From positions 186,001 through 250,000 of the forward strand of contig JBKEEF010000002.1 of the NCBI GenBank assembly GCA_047975765.1: 64,000 nt of DNA, written 5' to 3'. This document shows positions 32,731-41,351 of the stretch, piece after piece; the first letter of the stretch is position 1, and every line of letters starts with the position of its first letter. The translations under genes and the position numbers were made by a program. The notes beneath the pieces are model-generated. The model did no database searches and had not been told where the DNA came from. It saw only the letters and a list, made by a program, of their open reading frames with translations. The DNA comes from JAQWBS01 sp047975765. Its GTDB lineage: Bacteria; Pseudomonadota; Alphaproteobacteria; RF32; CAG-239.

Positions 32731-33984
32731 ATGTATTTAAAAGAATTAAAAGATAAATCTCCTAAAGAGTTATTAACTCAAGCGGAGGAATTAGGGATAG
32801 AAGAAGCTTCTTCTATGCGTAAACAAGACTTAATTTTTGCAATTCTTAAAAAAGTTGCTTCAGAAGATAATCTTATTTATGGTGAAGGTGTTATCGAAGT
32901 TCTTCAAGATGGTTTTGGTTTCTTACGTTCATCAGAATCAAACTATCTTGCAAGTCCAGACGATATTTATGTTTCTCCTTCTCAAGTTAAAAAATTTGGT
33001 TTAAGAACTGGTGATACTGTTGAAGGCGAAATTAGAGCTCCTAAAGATAATGAACGTTATTTTGCTTTAACTAAACTCATTAAAATCAACTATGATGATC
33101 CAGAAAAGTCAAAACTTCGTGTAAATTTTGACAACTTAACACCGCTTTATCCAACAGAAAAGTTAGATTTTGACATTATTAATGGTGAAAAAGATTATAC
33201 AACTCGTGTCATTGATTTAATTGCTCCTCAAGGAAAAGGTCAGCGTGGTCTAATTGTTGCACCACCAAGAACTGGTAAGACAGTTATGCTTCAAAGTATT
33301 GCTCATGCGATTGCTGAAAAAAATCCAGAAGTTTATCTTATGGTTCTTTTGATTGATGAACGTCCAGAAGAAGTGACAGATATGATTCGTTCAGTTAGAG
33401 GTGAAGTTATTTCTTCAACTTTTGATGAACCAGCTAGTCGTCACGTTCAAGTTGCTGAAATGGTAATTGAAAAAGCTAAAAGACTTGTTGAAATGAAAAA
33501 AGATGTTGTTATCTTGCTTGACTCAATAACTCGTCTAGGAAGAGCATACAACACAGTTATTCCTTCATCTGGTAAGGTTCTAACAGGTGGTGTAGATGCA
33601 AACGCTCTGCAACGTCCAAAACGCATCCTAGGTGCTGCTAGAAATATTGAAGAAGGTGGTTCTTTGACAATTATTGCAACAGCTTTGATTGATACTGGTT
33701 CTAGAATGGATGAAGTTATTTTTGAAGAATTCAAAGGAACAGGTAATTCAGAAATCATTTTGGATAGAAAACTCACAGATAAAAGAATTTTCCCAACGAT
33801 TGATATCACACGTTCAGGAACAAGAAAAGAAGAGCTTTTGGTTGATAAAGCTACACTTTCTAAAATGTGGGTTCTTCGCCGTGTTCTTATGCAAATGGGT
33901 ATCACAGATGGTATGGAATTCTTGCTCGATAAGATTTCACATTCTAAAGATAATGATGATTTCTTTACGACAATGAATAGTTAA
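32731..33984 (+). CDS. rho: Transcription termination factor Rho
   Basis: Rho is the hexameric RNA helicase that ends transcription. The 417-residue protein has the N-terminal helical and cold-shock-like RNA-binding domains (LKELKDKSPKELL; GFGFLRSSESNYLASPDDIYVSPSQV), then Walker A APPRTGKTVM, the Q-loop VLLIDERPEEVTDM, Walker B and the R-loop GTGNSEIILDRKL. It has the standard length without the long N-terminal extension of some bacteria. It is the first gene to the right of the candidate origin. A good terminator follows. Confidence 0.97.
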   Translation: MYLKELKDKSPKELLTQAEELGIEEASSMRKQDLIFAILKKVASEDNLIYGEGVIEVLQDGFGFLRSSESNYLASPDDIYVSPSQVKKFGLRTGDTVEGEIRAPKDNERYFALTKLIKINYDDPEKSKLRVNFDNLTPLYPTEKLDFDIINGEKDYTTRVIDLIAPQGKGQRGLIVAPPRTGKTVMLQSIAHAIAEKNPEVYLMVLLIDERPEEVTDMIRSVRGEVISSTFDEPASRHVQVAEMVIEKAKRLVEMKKDVVILLDSITRLGRAYNTVIPSSGKVLTGGVDANALQRPKRILGAARNIEEGGSLTIIATALIDTGSRMDEVIFEEFKGTGNSEIILDRKLTDKRIFPTIDITRSGTRKEELLVDKATLSKMWVLRRVLMQMGITDGMEFLLDKISHSKDNDDFFTTMNS

Positions 33985-33990
33985 AATTAA

Positions 33991-34017
33991 AGACCTCAAT
34001 AAAATGAGGTCTTTTTT
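33991..34017 (+). terminator. rho terminator
   Basis: AGACCTCA (33991-33998) and TGAGGTCT (34005-34012) form an 8-bp perfect stem followed by a T tract, 6 bp past the rho stop. Confidence 0.85.
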
Positions 34018-34020
34018 ATA

Positions 34021-34050
34021 TTGACAAATCTTTCATTTTAACCAATTATG
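34021..34050 (+). promoter_or_regulatory. Promoter of the leader-GNAT-ArgE unit
   Basis: A perfect -35 box TTGACA (34021-34026) is followed after 18 bases by ATTATG (34045-34050), giving a start about 20 bases before the leader peptide ATG. Confidence 0.55.
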
Positions 34051-34078
34051 TTTAAAGTTATTTATTTCAAGGTTACAA

Positions 34079-34192
34079 ATGAGAACAAATATTTTTACAT
34101 ATTCTTCCTTTAATTCAGAAAAATCTTTTTCTGACTCATTTGTGCAATCAAATCACAATTCAAAACTACTTCTTCTACTTATTAACCTCTAA
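34079..34192 (+). CDS. Leucine-rich leader peptide, 37 residues (likely attenuator peptide)
   Basis: A short frame with ATG at 34079 and TAA at 34190-34192 ends in SKLLLLLINL: five consecutive Leu codons (CTA CTT CTT CTA CTT), then Ile, Asn, Leu, stop. The stop codon lies inside the 5' arm of the following hairpin. This is the design of leu-operon leader peptides, where ribosome stalling at Leu codons changes the RNA fold. AAGG lies before the ATG. It is too short and biased to be an ordinary protein. The downstream genes are not leucine biosynthesis genes. Confidence 0.6.
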   Translation: MRTNIFTYSSFNSEKSFSDSFVQSNHNSKLLLLLINL

Positions 34193-34232
34193 GCGTTTTC
34201 ACTAGAGTTTTTAAGGCTTGGGCGCTTGGAGG
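34186..34232 (+). promoter_or_regulatory. Attenuator-like hairpin after the leader peptide
   Basis: CCTCTAAGCG (34186-34195) pairs with CGCTTGGAGG (34223-34232) over 10 bp (one G-U) around a 27-base loop. The 5' arm contains the last Leu codon and stop of the leader, and the 3' arm contains a GGAGG Shine-Dalgarno-like sequence. No T tract follows, so the switch is probably not a simple intrinsic terminator. GGAGG is 52 bases before the GNAT ATG, which leaves the mechanism open. Confidence 0.5.
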
Positions 34233-34284
34233 ATTTAATTAACAAGCTCTTTAAGTGTGTAATTTTAATAAGAAAGAAGAAAAA

Positions 34285-35028
34285 ATGAATAAGAATATCC
34301 AAATTAGAGAAGTAACTTCTGCTGATGTCAAACAAATTGCTGCTGTTCATAGTGTTTCAGCATATAAAGCTTATGAAAATATTATGTCAAAAGAAATATT
34401 GGAAGGATTTTGGAATACACAAACTTTGGAACAAGACTGGTCTAACTATATATCTCAAACAAAAAAAGATGAAAATTATACTGCTTATGTTGCTGTTGAA
34501 AATGGTGATGTTATAGGTGTTTTGAGAGCAAATAATGCCAATGAACATGATAAAATTATCTTTGATGATATAAATGAATCAGATATGAAAGATTATGTTC
34601 ACTTTAAAACAATTTATATTCACCCAGATCATCAAGGAAGAGGGATAGGAAAAGATTTTATTTCTCATGCAGCTATGGATGCTTTAAAAAAAGGCAAGAA
34701 AAAATTGATGACCATTACAACTGAAAATTATGAAGATTCTCCAAGATTTTTTAAAAGTTTTGGAGCTGTTTTTGCTGGAAAACATGATGTTGATATGAAA
34801 GAGCATTATGATACAACAACTTCTGATTCAGAAGATTCTAAATTGGTTACAAATGTTTGGGTAATGGATGCTAAAAATGTTTTATATATTTCTCACGAAA
34901 AAGATAGAAAATATGCAGAAGTAAAAGAAAAAAGCATAATAAATATTGAGAAATATAAAAATAATTATCATAATACAAAACAGCAAGTTCCTAATTTTGT
35001 TCCATTCAAAAAAGTTGTGGAGAGATAA
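34285..35028 (+). CDS. GNAT-family N-acetyltransferase
   Basis: The acetyl-CoA loop is HPDHQGRGIGKDFI (about residues 114-127), matching the Q/R-x-x-G-x-G/A motif, preceded by the strand HFKTIYI. A core of about 180 residues is followed by an approximately 60-residue Lys-rich tail that is not part of the usual domain. I start at the ATG at 34,285; a GTG at 34,255 would add ten residues. The gene is followed after 2 bases by an ArgE-like deacetylase gene, so an acetyltransferase and a deacetylase are expressed together, after a leucine-rich leader. The substrate is unknown. Confidence 0.75.
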   Translation: MNKNIQIREVTSADVKQIAAVHSVSAYKAYENIMSKEILEGFWNTQTLEQDWSNYISQTKKDENYTAYVAVENGDVIGVLRANNANEHDKIIFDDINESDMKDYVHFKTIYIHPDHQGRGIGKDFISHAAMDALKKGKKKLMTITTENYEDSPRFFKSFGAVFAGKHDVDMKEHYDTTTSDSEDSKLVTNVWVMDAKNVLYISHEKDRKYAEVKEKSIINIEKYKNNYHNTKQQVPNFVPFKKVVER

Positions 35029-35030
35029 AT

Positions 35031-36155
35031 ATGTCAGATTCTTTATATGTTTTAGATAAACTCATTTCTTTTGATACAACAATTTCAAAAAATACGTTTG
35101 AAGCTGTTTATTTTGTTAAAGACTATTTAGAATCAAAACAAATTAAAACACATTTAGTTTATAATAATGATAAAACCAGAGCAAGTTTGTTAGCAACAGT
35201 TGGAGACGAAAATAGTGCAGGGATTATCCTTTCCGGACATTTAGACACAGTTGCAGTTATAAAAGAAGAATGGAATACAAACCCACATGAGCTAACAGAA
35301 ATTGGAACAAAGCTTTTCGGCCGTGGAACAAGTGATATGAAAGGTGGAATTGCTTGTGCACTAGGTAATATAGATGCTTTGAAAGCAAGTGGTAAAACAT
35401 TTCACTTTTCTTTGACACATGACGAAGAGGGAATTTTTTCTGCTATAAAACAACTTAACCAGAATAATTTTGATGGATTCTTTAAACAAAAACCATTGGG
35501 CTGTATTGTTATGGAACCAACCTTGTTAAAGCCTATTTATGGTCATAAGGGGACTTATTTAGGAAAAATTAACATCATTGGTAAAGAAAGTCATTCTGCT
35601 TATCCATACCTTGGCGTAGACGCAATGAGTTATATGGTTAAAATTTATAATAAAATAATGTCAATTATGGAAAAATTTGGTGAAACTTCAGCTCGAGATG
35701 AAAATTATAATCCAGATAAAACAAGTTTTAATATTTGCACTTTCAAATCTGGTGATGCTATTAATAAAATTCCAGGATTCGCTGAAATTTCATTTTGTAT
35801 GAGATATCTTCCACAAGATGATATTCAACTAATTTTCAATGAAATTAAGAATTATTGCTCAGAAATTGAATTTGAAATGAAAAAACAAGATGAAAATTGT
35901 TCTGTTTCTTTCACTGAAATATTAAATGTTAAAGGTTTTGAAAGTGATATAAATTCTGAATTTGTAAAAAAATTCCCTAATCCAACTAAAGTGAGTTATG
36001 CTACAGAGGGTGGATATTTTCAAGAAATGGGAATTAATACAATTGTTTATGGTCCAGGAAGTATTGAACAAGCACACATTAAAAATGAATTTATTGAAAA
36101 ATCTCAACTTGAAGCTTTTGATAAATTTATTCAAAATGAATTGTGTAATTTCTAA
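35031..36155 (+). CDS. M20-family metallopeptidase, acetylornithine deacetylase (ArgE)-like
   Basis: The zinc ligands are in place: His in SGHLDTV, bridging Asp in GRGTSDMKGG, catalytic Glu in DEEGI, Glu in VMEPT and His in EQAHIKNEF. The C-terminal block TEGGYFQEMGINTIVYGPGS closely follows the ArgE pattern, so it likely removes an acyl group from an amino acid, with acetylornithine as the best guess. It has 374 residues, normal for the family, with the dimerisation domain in the middle (about 165-280). It is the last gene of the leader-GNAT-ArgE unit and ends in a strong bidirectional terminator. Confidence 0.75.
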   Translation: MSDSLYVLDKLISFDTTISKNTFEAVYFVKDYLESKQIKTHLVYNNDKTRASLLATVGDENSAGIILSGHLDTVAVIKEEWNTNPHELTEIGTKLFGRGTSDMKGGIACALGNIDALKASGKTFHFSLTHDEEGIFSAIKQLNQNNFDGFFKQKPLGCIVMEPTLLKPIYGHKGTYLGKINIIGKESHSAYPYLGVDAMSYMVKIYNKIMSIMEKFGETSARDENYNPDKTSFNICTFKSGDAINKIPGFAEISFCMRYLPQDDIQLIFNEIKNYCSEIEFEMKKQDENCSVSFTEILNVKGFESDINSEFVKKFPNPTKVSYATEGGYFQEMGINTIVYGPGSIEQAHIKNEFIEKSQLEAFDKFIQNELCNF

Positions 36156-36186
36156 AAAAAAAGGAGCTTTATAGCTCCTTTTTTTA
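36154..36186. terminator. Bidirectional terminator between the ArgE-like and HAD genes
   Basis: AAAAAAGGAGCT pairs with AGCTCCTTTTTT around a 4-base loop. It lies between convergent genes; the stop of the HAD gene is at its right edge. Confidence 0.85.
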
Positions 36187-36840
36187 TTTATAAATATATT
36201 TTTTTAGTTCTTCAACATTATCAGCAAATTTTGTTACGCCAATTTCTTTAAGCTTTATGAGGTAGTCTTTTTTATCTACATGCTGATGTTCAGTAAAAGC
36301 AATGATATCCATATTTGCCGCTTTTGCTGCGATAGATCCAGCAATTGAATCTTCAATAACCAAACAATTCTCGGGTTTATAGCTCATTTTTTCAGCAGCA
36401 TATAAGAAGATATCTGGTTCAGGTTTCCCTCTCTTAACCATTTCTGCAGTGAAAACAATTTCATTTGGAAGATATTTTCTAATGTTTAACACATCAATTT
36501 TTTTTGCTGTTTTTAAAGTTGGTCCACCAGTACCAATACATTTTATTAATTTTTCATCTTTAAGAATATCAACAATTCCATTTGTAATTTCAATTTGGCT
36601 GACAAGCAAATTTTCTTCAGAAATAATTTGAGAAAGTTCTTCTTCTGAAATTTGATAACCTAAATTTTTAAGTCTTTCAATTTTTGTAACTGGACTAACG
36701 CCTGCAAAAATTTTATAAGATTCATCAAAAGACCAATTGAGAGAAAATTTTTTATTCACAAATTTATGCCAAACACTTACCCATAATTTTTCAGTATCTG
36801 CAATCACACCATCAAAATCGAAAATTATTAACTTTTTCAT
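36184..36840 (-). CDS. HAD-superfamily hydrolase (beta-phosphoglucomutase-like)
   Basis: IFDFDGVIADTEKLW at the start holds the nucleophile Asp and acid Asp, GTGGPTLK gives the second motif, and KPEPDIFLYAAEKM with CLVIEDSIAGSIAAKAANM gives the Lys and the acidic pair. This motif set is typical of the beta-phosphoglucomutase/phosphatase branch with a helical cap. I begin at the ATG at 36,840, where AAAGGA lies 7 bases upstream; the longer frame from 36,915 adds 25 residues with no family resemblance. Substrate is unknown. Confidence 0.8.
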   Translation of the reverse strand: MKKLIIFDFDGVIADTEKLWVSVWHKFVNKKFSLNWSFDESYKIFAGVSPVTKIERLKNLGYQISEEELSQIISEENLLVSQIEITNGIVDILKDEKLIKCIGTGGPTLKTAKKIDVLNIRKYLPNEIVFTAEMVKRGKPEPDIFLYAAEKMSYKPENCLVIEDSIAGSIAAKAANMDIIAFTEHQHVDKKDYLIKLKEIGVTKFADNVEELKKYIYK

Positions 36841-36954
36841 GAAATATCCTTTAAAAAACGAGTCCATATAATGACTATAGAGAAGAATTTTTAACTTTTC
36901 ATTAATTTCTATCATGAGAACATTAAAAACCTCTCTAGAGTCAAAAAAAGAGCA

Positions 36955-37523
36955 TTATTTATGTTTTTGAAAATAAATTGGATTTGAAGTAGAGTTTTCT
37001 GCTGGTGTAATTTCTTTAATGATTTTCATATTATCAAGACTAGCTCCATTGATAATAATTAAGCAATCTTTTTTACTTTCTGAAATAATTTTTTCTGAGA
37101 GAGTTTTATAAAAATCTTTTAAGGCATAGCAATAAATAAAATCATATTTTCAAAATTTTTTTTGAGCATATCATCATTTATAATTTTTATATTTTTTAGA
37201 TTTTTACTTCTTATTTTTGAAATGTAAGACATAATTTTTCCCCATTCAATTCCTACAAAATCATGTTGAGGAAATCTTTTTGTAAGAGGAATTAGAATTG
37301 TTCCTATACCACTTCCTGCGTCAAGAAAGAATTTCTTATCTTTAGAATTTTCGAGAATTTTAGAAACTTCTTCAACGACAATTTTTTTACGTAATGAATC
37401 TGTTGGCACAAAAGGGGGATATTTCCCAAATTTTGTGGAAAAAAGAGCATGGTAAATATAAATATTAAAAACTATTAACAAAATTAAAGTAATACTATAT
37501 ATAAAGAGAATAAATAAATTCAT
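36955..37523 (-). pseudogene. Membrane-anchored SAM-dependent methyltransferase gene with one frameshift
   Basis: The first frame (37,523 to about 37,130) codes for an N-terminal membrane segment (about 4-26) and a class I methyltransferase fold with FLDAGSGIGTILIPL as SAM motif I and FVGIEWGK as motif II. It stops at 37,119. In the next frame the chain continues as YDFIYCYALKDFYKTLSEKI and on to a stop at 36,955, where the D-x-I-Y-C-Y strand is the expected motif IV region. One base missing near an A4 run at about 37,147 would restore a gene of about 189 codons. It may be a real mutation or a homopolymer sequencing error. The substrate is unknown. Confidence 0.75.
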
Positions 37524-37599
37524 ATTTTAACTTTCTTTGTGTGGAATGAAAAATATAATATATAACTATAATATCTTGATTTTGTGAGGTTTACAATAA

Positions 37600-38943
37600 A
37601 TGAATAATAAAACTATTTATGCTCTATCCACTGTTAATGGAAAATCGGGGGTGGCTGTTATAAGAATTTCTGGAAATGAGGCAATTAAAGTCGTTGAAAA
37701 AATGACAGAGCTCGATGTTTCAAAAATTAAACCTCGTTATGCATATTTTGTAGATTTAAAAGATATTGTTTCACGTGGAACGTTGGATAAGTGCCTTGTA
37801 TTATATTTTAAAGCACCAAATTCATTTACAGGAGAGGATATTATTGAACTTCAGCTTCATGGTTCAAAAGCAGTTATCTCAAGTGTGATCAAAAATTTAT
37901 CTTCAATTGAAAATTTTAGAATGGCAGAACCGGGAGAATTTTCTAAAAGAGCTTTTTATAATAATAAAATGGATTTGACGGAAGCAGAAGGTTTAGCGGA
38001 TTTGATTGATGCTGAAACTTCTGAACAACAAAAATTTGCTATCCGACAAATGGAAGGCAGTTTGAGTAATCTGTATGAAAAATGGCGTGAAGATTTAATT
38101 AAAATCTTAGCTCACCTTGAAGCATATATAGACTTTCCTGATGAAGACATTCCTTCTGATGTTGTTGAAAAGCTACTGAACAATGTATTTAAACTTCAAA
38201 GAGAGATTAAAATTCATCTTGAAGGTGATAATATTGGTGAAAGATTAAGAGAAGGTTTTAGAGTTGTCATTGTTGGTGCGCCAAATGCTGGAAAGTCTAG
38301 TTTGCTAAATCATATTGCTAAAAGAGATGTTGCAATTGTTTCTGATATTGCCGGTACAACAAGAGATGCGATTGATATTCATCTTGATTTGAAGGGATAT
38401 CCCGTTGTTTTCACAGATACAGCTGGTCTAAGAGAAACTCAAGAAGAGATAGAACAAAAGGGAATTGAGATTGCAAAGTCAAAAGTGAACACTTCTGATC
38501 TTGTAATTTGTTTATTTGATGCAACAAAAGAAGATGTTTCTGTTTTTGATGATTTAAAAGAATTGTTTAAAAACAAGCCGATAGTTGTTGCTAATAAATG
38601 TGATAAATTAAATAATGAACAATGTTCATATCTTGAAAATCAAGGATGTTTGCTTATTTCAGCAAAATCTGGTTTGGGAGTTGATGTTCTACTAGATAAA
38701 ATTTCTGAAGATATTGAACAGCGTTTTACATCAAACTCTAGCGTTCTAATTACTCGTGCGAGATATAGAGAATATTTAAATGAAGTTCTAGAAAATCTAG
38801 ATTTATTTAGTCTTGATAAAGAAATAGAACTTTCTGCTGAAGATATTCGCCTTGCAGCAAGAGCTTTAGGAAAAATTACAGGAAGAATTGAAGTTGATGA
38901 TATCCTTGATAAAATCTTTGGAGATTTTTGTATAGGTAAGTAG
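37600..38943 (+). CDS. mnmE: tRNA modification GTPase MnmE
   Basis: MnmE, with MnmG, makes the 5-carboxymethylaminomethyl group on U34 of several tRNAs. The 447-residue protein has the N-terminal tetrahydrofolate domain, a G domain with Walker A GAPNAGKS (226-233), DIAGTTRD, DTAGLRET and NKCD, and the C-terminal CIGK that positions the catalytic region. A parS-like sequence lies in codons 56-61. The usual partner mnmG follows after an acyl-carrier-like gene. Confidence 0.96.
   Translation: MNNKTIYALSTVNGKSGVAVIRISGNEAIKVVEKMTELDVSKIKPRYAYFVDLKDIVSRGTLDKCLVLYFKAPNSFTGEDIIELQLHGSKAVISSVIKNLSSIENFRMAEPGEFSKRAFYNNKMDLTEAEGLADLIDAETSEQQKFAIRQMEGSLSNLYEKWREDLIKILAHLEAYIDFPDEDIPSDVVEKLLNNVFKLQREIKIHLEGDNIGERLREGFRVVIVGAPNAGKSSLLNHIAKRDVAIVSDIAGTTRDAIDIHLDLKGYPVVFTDTAGLRETQEEIEQKGIEIAKSKVNTSDLVICLFDATKEDVSVFDDLKELFKNKPIVVANKCDKLNNEQCSYLENQGCLLISAKSGLGVDVLLDKISEDIEQRFTSNSSVLITRARYREYLNEVLENLDLFSLDKEIELSAEDIRLAARALGKITGRIEVDDILDKIFGDFCIGK
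37767..37782. promoter_or_regulatory. parS-like site inside mnmE (14 of 16 bases)
   Basis: TGTTTCACGTGGAACG differs from the perfect parS palindrome at two positions. It sits in the same codon phase (xxT GTT TCA CGT) as the two perfect sites in mnmG and rsmG. It could be a weak ParB site or a degrading one. Confidence 0.5.
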
Positions 38944-39016
38944 TTGATTTTATTTTTTTATATGCTATGTTACCTTCCAATTGTATATTATTGTTTAAAT
39001 TATAAAATTTTATGTT

Positions 39017-39346
39017 ATGGAAAAAATTGTAACTGAGCTTATTGAAAACTTTAGGAACCAAACAACTGAGGATGCTAGAAAAAATGCCTTGTTGAAGTTG
39101 TTTGTTGTGCTTGCTGAAAAATCTGTGACTTATTTAGATGATTATGAGATTGAAGTTTTACAAAAGGCAACTTTTGAAACAACTTTGAATGATGAACTCG
39201 CTATGGACAGTCTTGATAGAGTTGAGTTGGTACAAGAGTTTGAGCAAAACCTTTCTATTCATTGTTTTGATGATGACCCAATTTTCATAGTAAATACAGT
39301 CGGAGAATTTCTTGATAGAATTTATAGTATATATATTGAGAAATAA
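39017..39346 (+). CDS. Acyl carrier protein-like protein
   Basis: Residues 55-105 match the ACP fold: LAMDSLDRVELVQEFEQNL contains the DSL motif, with Ser65 as the 4'-phosphopantetheine site, and TVGEFLDRI forms the last helix. An N-terminal extension of about 45 residues makes it 109 residues, longer than the 78-residue fatty-acid ACP, and only the serine region is well conserved. It may serve a specialised pathway rather than bulk fatty-acid synthesis. The gene is between mnmE and mnmG, where no ACP is usual, and ends in a strong terminator. Confidence 0.7.
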   Translation: MEKIVTELIENFRNQTTEDARKNALLKLFVVLAEKSVTYLDDYEIEVLQKATFETTLNDELAMDSLDRVELVQEFEQNLSIHCFDDDPIFIVNTVGEFLDRIYSIYIEK

Positions 39347-39363
39347 TCTCTAATCTATTTTTT

Positions 39364-39399
39364 GAAACCTTAATCCTGAAAGATTAAGGTTTCTTTTTT
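39364..39399 (+). terminator. Terminator after the ACP-like gene
   Basis: A perfect 12-bp stem (GAAACCTTAATC with GATTAAGGTTTC) has a 6-base loop and is followed by six T. It separates mnmE-acp from mnmG transcription. Confidence 0.9.
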
Positions 39400-39475
39400 G
39401 TTTAAAATATTGCCAAAATTTCAATTTTAATGTAAAACCCTAGGTAAAGAACTTATATTAAGAAAGATTTTCAAA

Positions 39476-41323
39476 ATGCAAAATGAATATGATATTGTTG
39501 TCATCGGCGGTGGACATGCCGGATGCGAAGCTTGTGCGGCTTCTGCTAGAATGGGTGCTAAGACAGCTTTAATCACACATAAAATTGATACAATAGGAGC
39601 TATGTCCTGTAATCCGGCTATTGGCGGTTTAGGTAAAGGGCATTTGGTCAGAGAAATTGATGCACTTGATGGATTGATGGGGAAGGTGATTGATAAGGCA
39701 GGAATCCAATTTAGAATATTAAATGCTTCTAAAGGACCAGCTGTTCGTGGACCACGTGCTCAAGCAGACCGTAAATTATACAAAAAACATATGTTAGAAG
39801 CTTTGCAACAACAAGAAAATTTAGATATCATAGAGGCACCTGTTGAAGGTTTGTTGTTTGATGGTGATAAAGTTTCAGGAATTATTCTTGCAAATAAAAC
39901 TGAAATTAAAGCAAAGTCTGTTGTATTAACCTCAGGAACATTTTTGAATGGTGTGATGTTTGTTGGTCACGAAACTTCTATTGGAGGACGCATAAATGAT
40001 GTGACTTGTGTTGGTATAACACCGTATTTAAAGTCCAAAGGAATTGAAGTTGGCAGGCTTAAAACAGGAACTCCGGCAAGACTTAATGGTAAAACGATTA
40101 ATTGGGAAATTTTAGATACACAAAGTGGTGACGAAAAGCCAGTTCCTTTTTCTTATATGAATAAAGAAATAATCAATCCACAAATCAATTGTTATGTGAC
40201 GCATACAAATGAGCAAACACACCAAATTATCCGTGACAATTTTAGTAAATGCGCTTTGTTTTCTGGTTTAATTAAAGGAATTGGTCCAAGGTATTGCCCT
40301 AGTATTGAGGATAAGCTTGTGAAGTTTGCAGATAGAACTTCGCATCAAATCTTTTTAGAACCTGAGGGTTTGGATACGGATGTTGTTTATCCAAATGGAA
40401 TTTCAACTTCACTTCCTGCAGACATTCAGTATCAATTTATTCATACAATGAAGGGATTGGAGAATGTTGAGATCCTGCAGTATGCATATGCAATTGAATA
40501 TGATTTTGTGAATCCACAGGAGCTAAATTCAACGTTAGAAATCAAGAAAGTTCCAAATCTTTTCCTAGCTGGACAAATTAATGGGACAACAGGTTATGAA
40601 GAAGCTGCGGCTCAAGGGTTGGTTGCTGGAGCTAATGCTGCTTTAAAAGCTCAAAATTCTGATAAGATTTTATATGTTGATAGAAGTATGGGTTATATTG
40701 GTGTGATGATTGATGATTTGATTACAAAAGGTGTCGATGAGCCATATAGAATGTTTACCTCTCGTTCAGAATATCGCCTTTTCTTAAGAGCAGATAATGC
40801 CGATGCTCGTTTGACGGAGTATGGATATCATATGGGTTTAGTTGCTGAGAAAAGATACAGTGTATTTAAAGAAAAATATGAAGCAATAAACCACTATAGA
40901 AAGCTTGTTGAAGAATATTATGTGAGTCCTCAAGAGTTAGAAGGATTTGGTGTAAAAACCAAAAAAGATGGAGTCAAAAGAACAGCTTTCAACGTAATGG
41001 GATATGATAATGTTTCACGTGAAACAGTGTTCCAAATTTGGCCTGAACTTCAAAAGATGCCAGAAGAGGTTTATGAAGCAATTGAAATTGAAGCCATCTA
41101 TGCAGGATATATTAAACGTCAAATGGCTGACATTGAACTTTTCAAAAAAGATGAAAAACTTAAAATTAAAGAAGATATTGATTATATAAAAATCGGTGGT
41201 CTTTCTAATGAAATGATTGCGAAACTTTCAAAGGTGAAACCATCTACAATTGGAGAAGCTTCTCGTATTCCTGGAGTGACACCAGCAGCAATTATGGCTA
41301 TTTTAAGTTCTGTCAAAAAATAG
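39476..41323 (+). CDS. mnmG: tRNA uridine 5-carboxymethylaminomethyl modification enzyme MnmG
   Basis: MnmG is the FAD partner of MnmE. The 615-residue protein starts with the FAD-binding VVIGGGHAGCEA, then MSCNPAIGGLGKGHL, HQIFLEPEG and TGYEEAAAQGLVAG, and has the C-terminal helical domain with YAGYIKRQ. Length is normal. A perfect parS site lies within codons 512-517, so the protein sequence there (NVSRET) carries a DNA-level signal. Confidence 0.97.
   Translation: MQNEYDIVVIGGGHAGCEACAASARMGAKTALITHKIDTIGAMSCNPAIGGLGKGHLVREIDALDGLMGKVIDKAGIQFRILNASKGPAVRGPRAQADRKLYKKHMLEALQQQENLDIIEAPVEGLLFDGDKVSGIILANKTEIKAKSVVLTSGTFLNGVMFVGHETSIGGRINDVTCVGITPYLKSKGIEVGRLKTGTPARLNGKTINWEILDTQSGDEKPVPFSYMNKEIINPQINCYVTHTNEQTHQIIRDNFSKCALFSGLIKGIGPRYCPSIEDKLVKFADRTSHQIFLEPEGLDTDVVYPNGISTSLPADIQYQFIHTMKGLENVEILQYAYAIEYDFVNPQELNSTLEIKKVPNLFLAGQINGTTGYEEAAAQGLVAGANAALKAQNSDKILYVDRSMGYIGVMIDDLITKGVDEPYRMFTSRSEYRLFLRADNADARLTEYGYHMGLVAEKRYSVFKEKYEAINHYRKLVEEYYVSPQELEGFGVKTKKDGVKRTAFNVMGYDNVSRETVFQIWPELQKMPEEVYEAIEIEAIYAGYIKRQMADIELFKKDEKLKIKEDIDYIKIGGLSNEMIAKLSKVKPSTIGEASRIPGVTPAAIMAILSSVKK
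41011..41026. promoter_or_regulatory. parS centromere site inside mnmG
   Basis: TGTTTCACGTGAAACA is a perfect 16-bp palindrome, identical to the canonical parS sequence bound by chromosomal ParB. It spans codons for VSRET. ParB would load here and spread, and ParA encoded 6 kb away would pull the origin region. Confidence 0.9.
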
Positions 41324-41351
41324 TTTAAACAGTGTATTTAAAGGACTTGTT

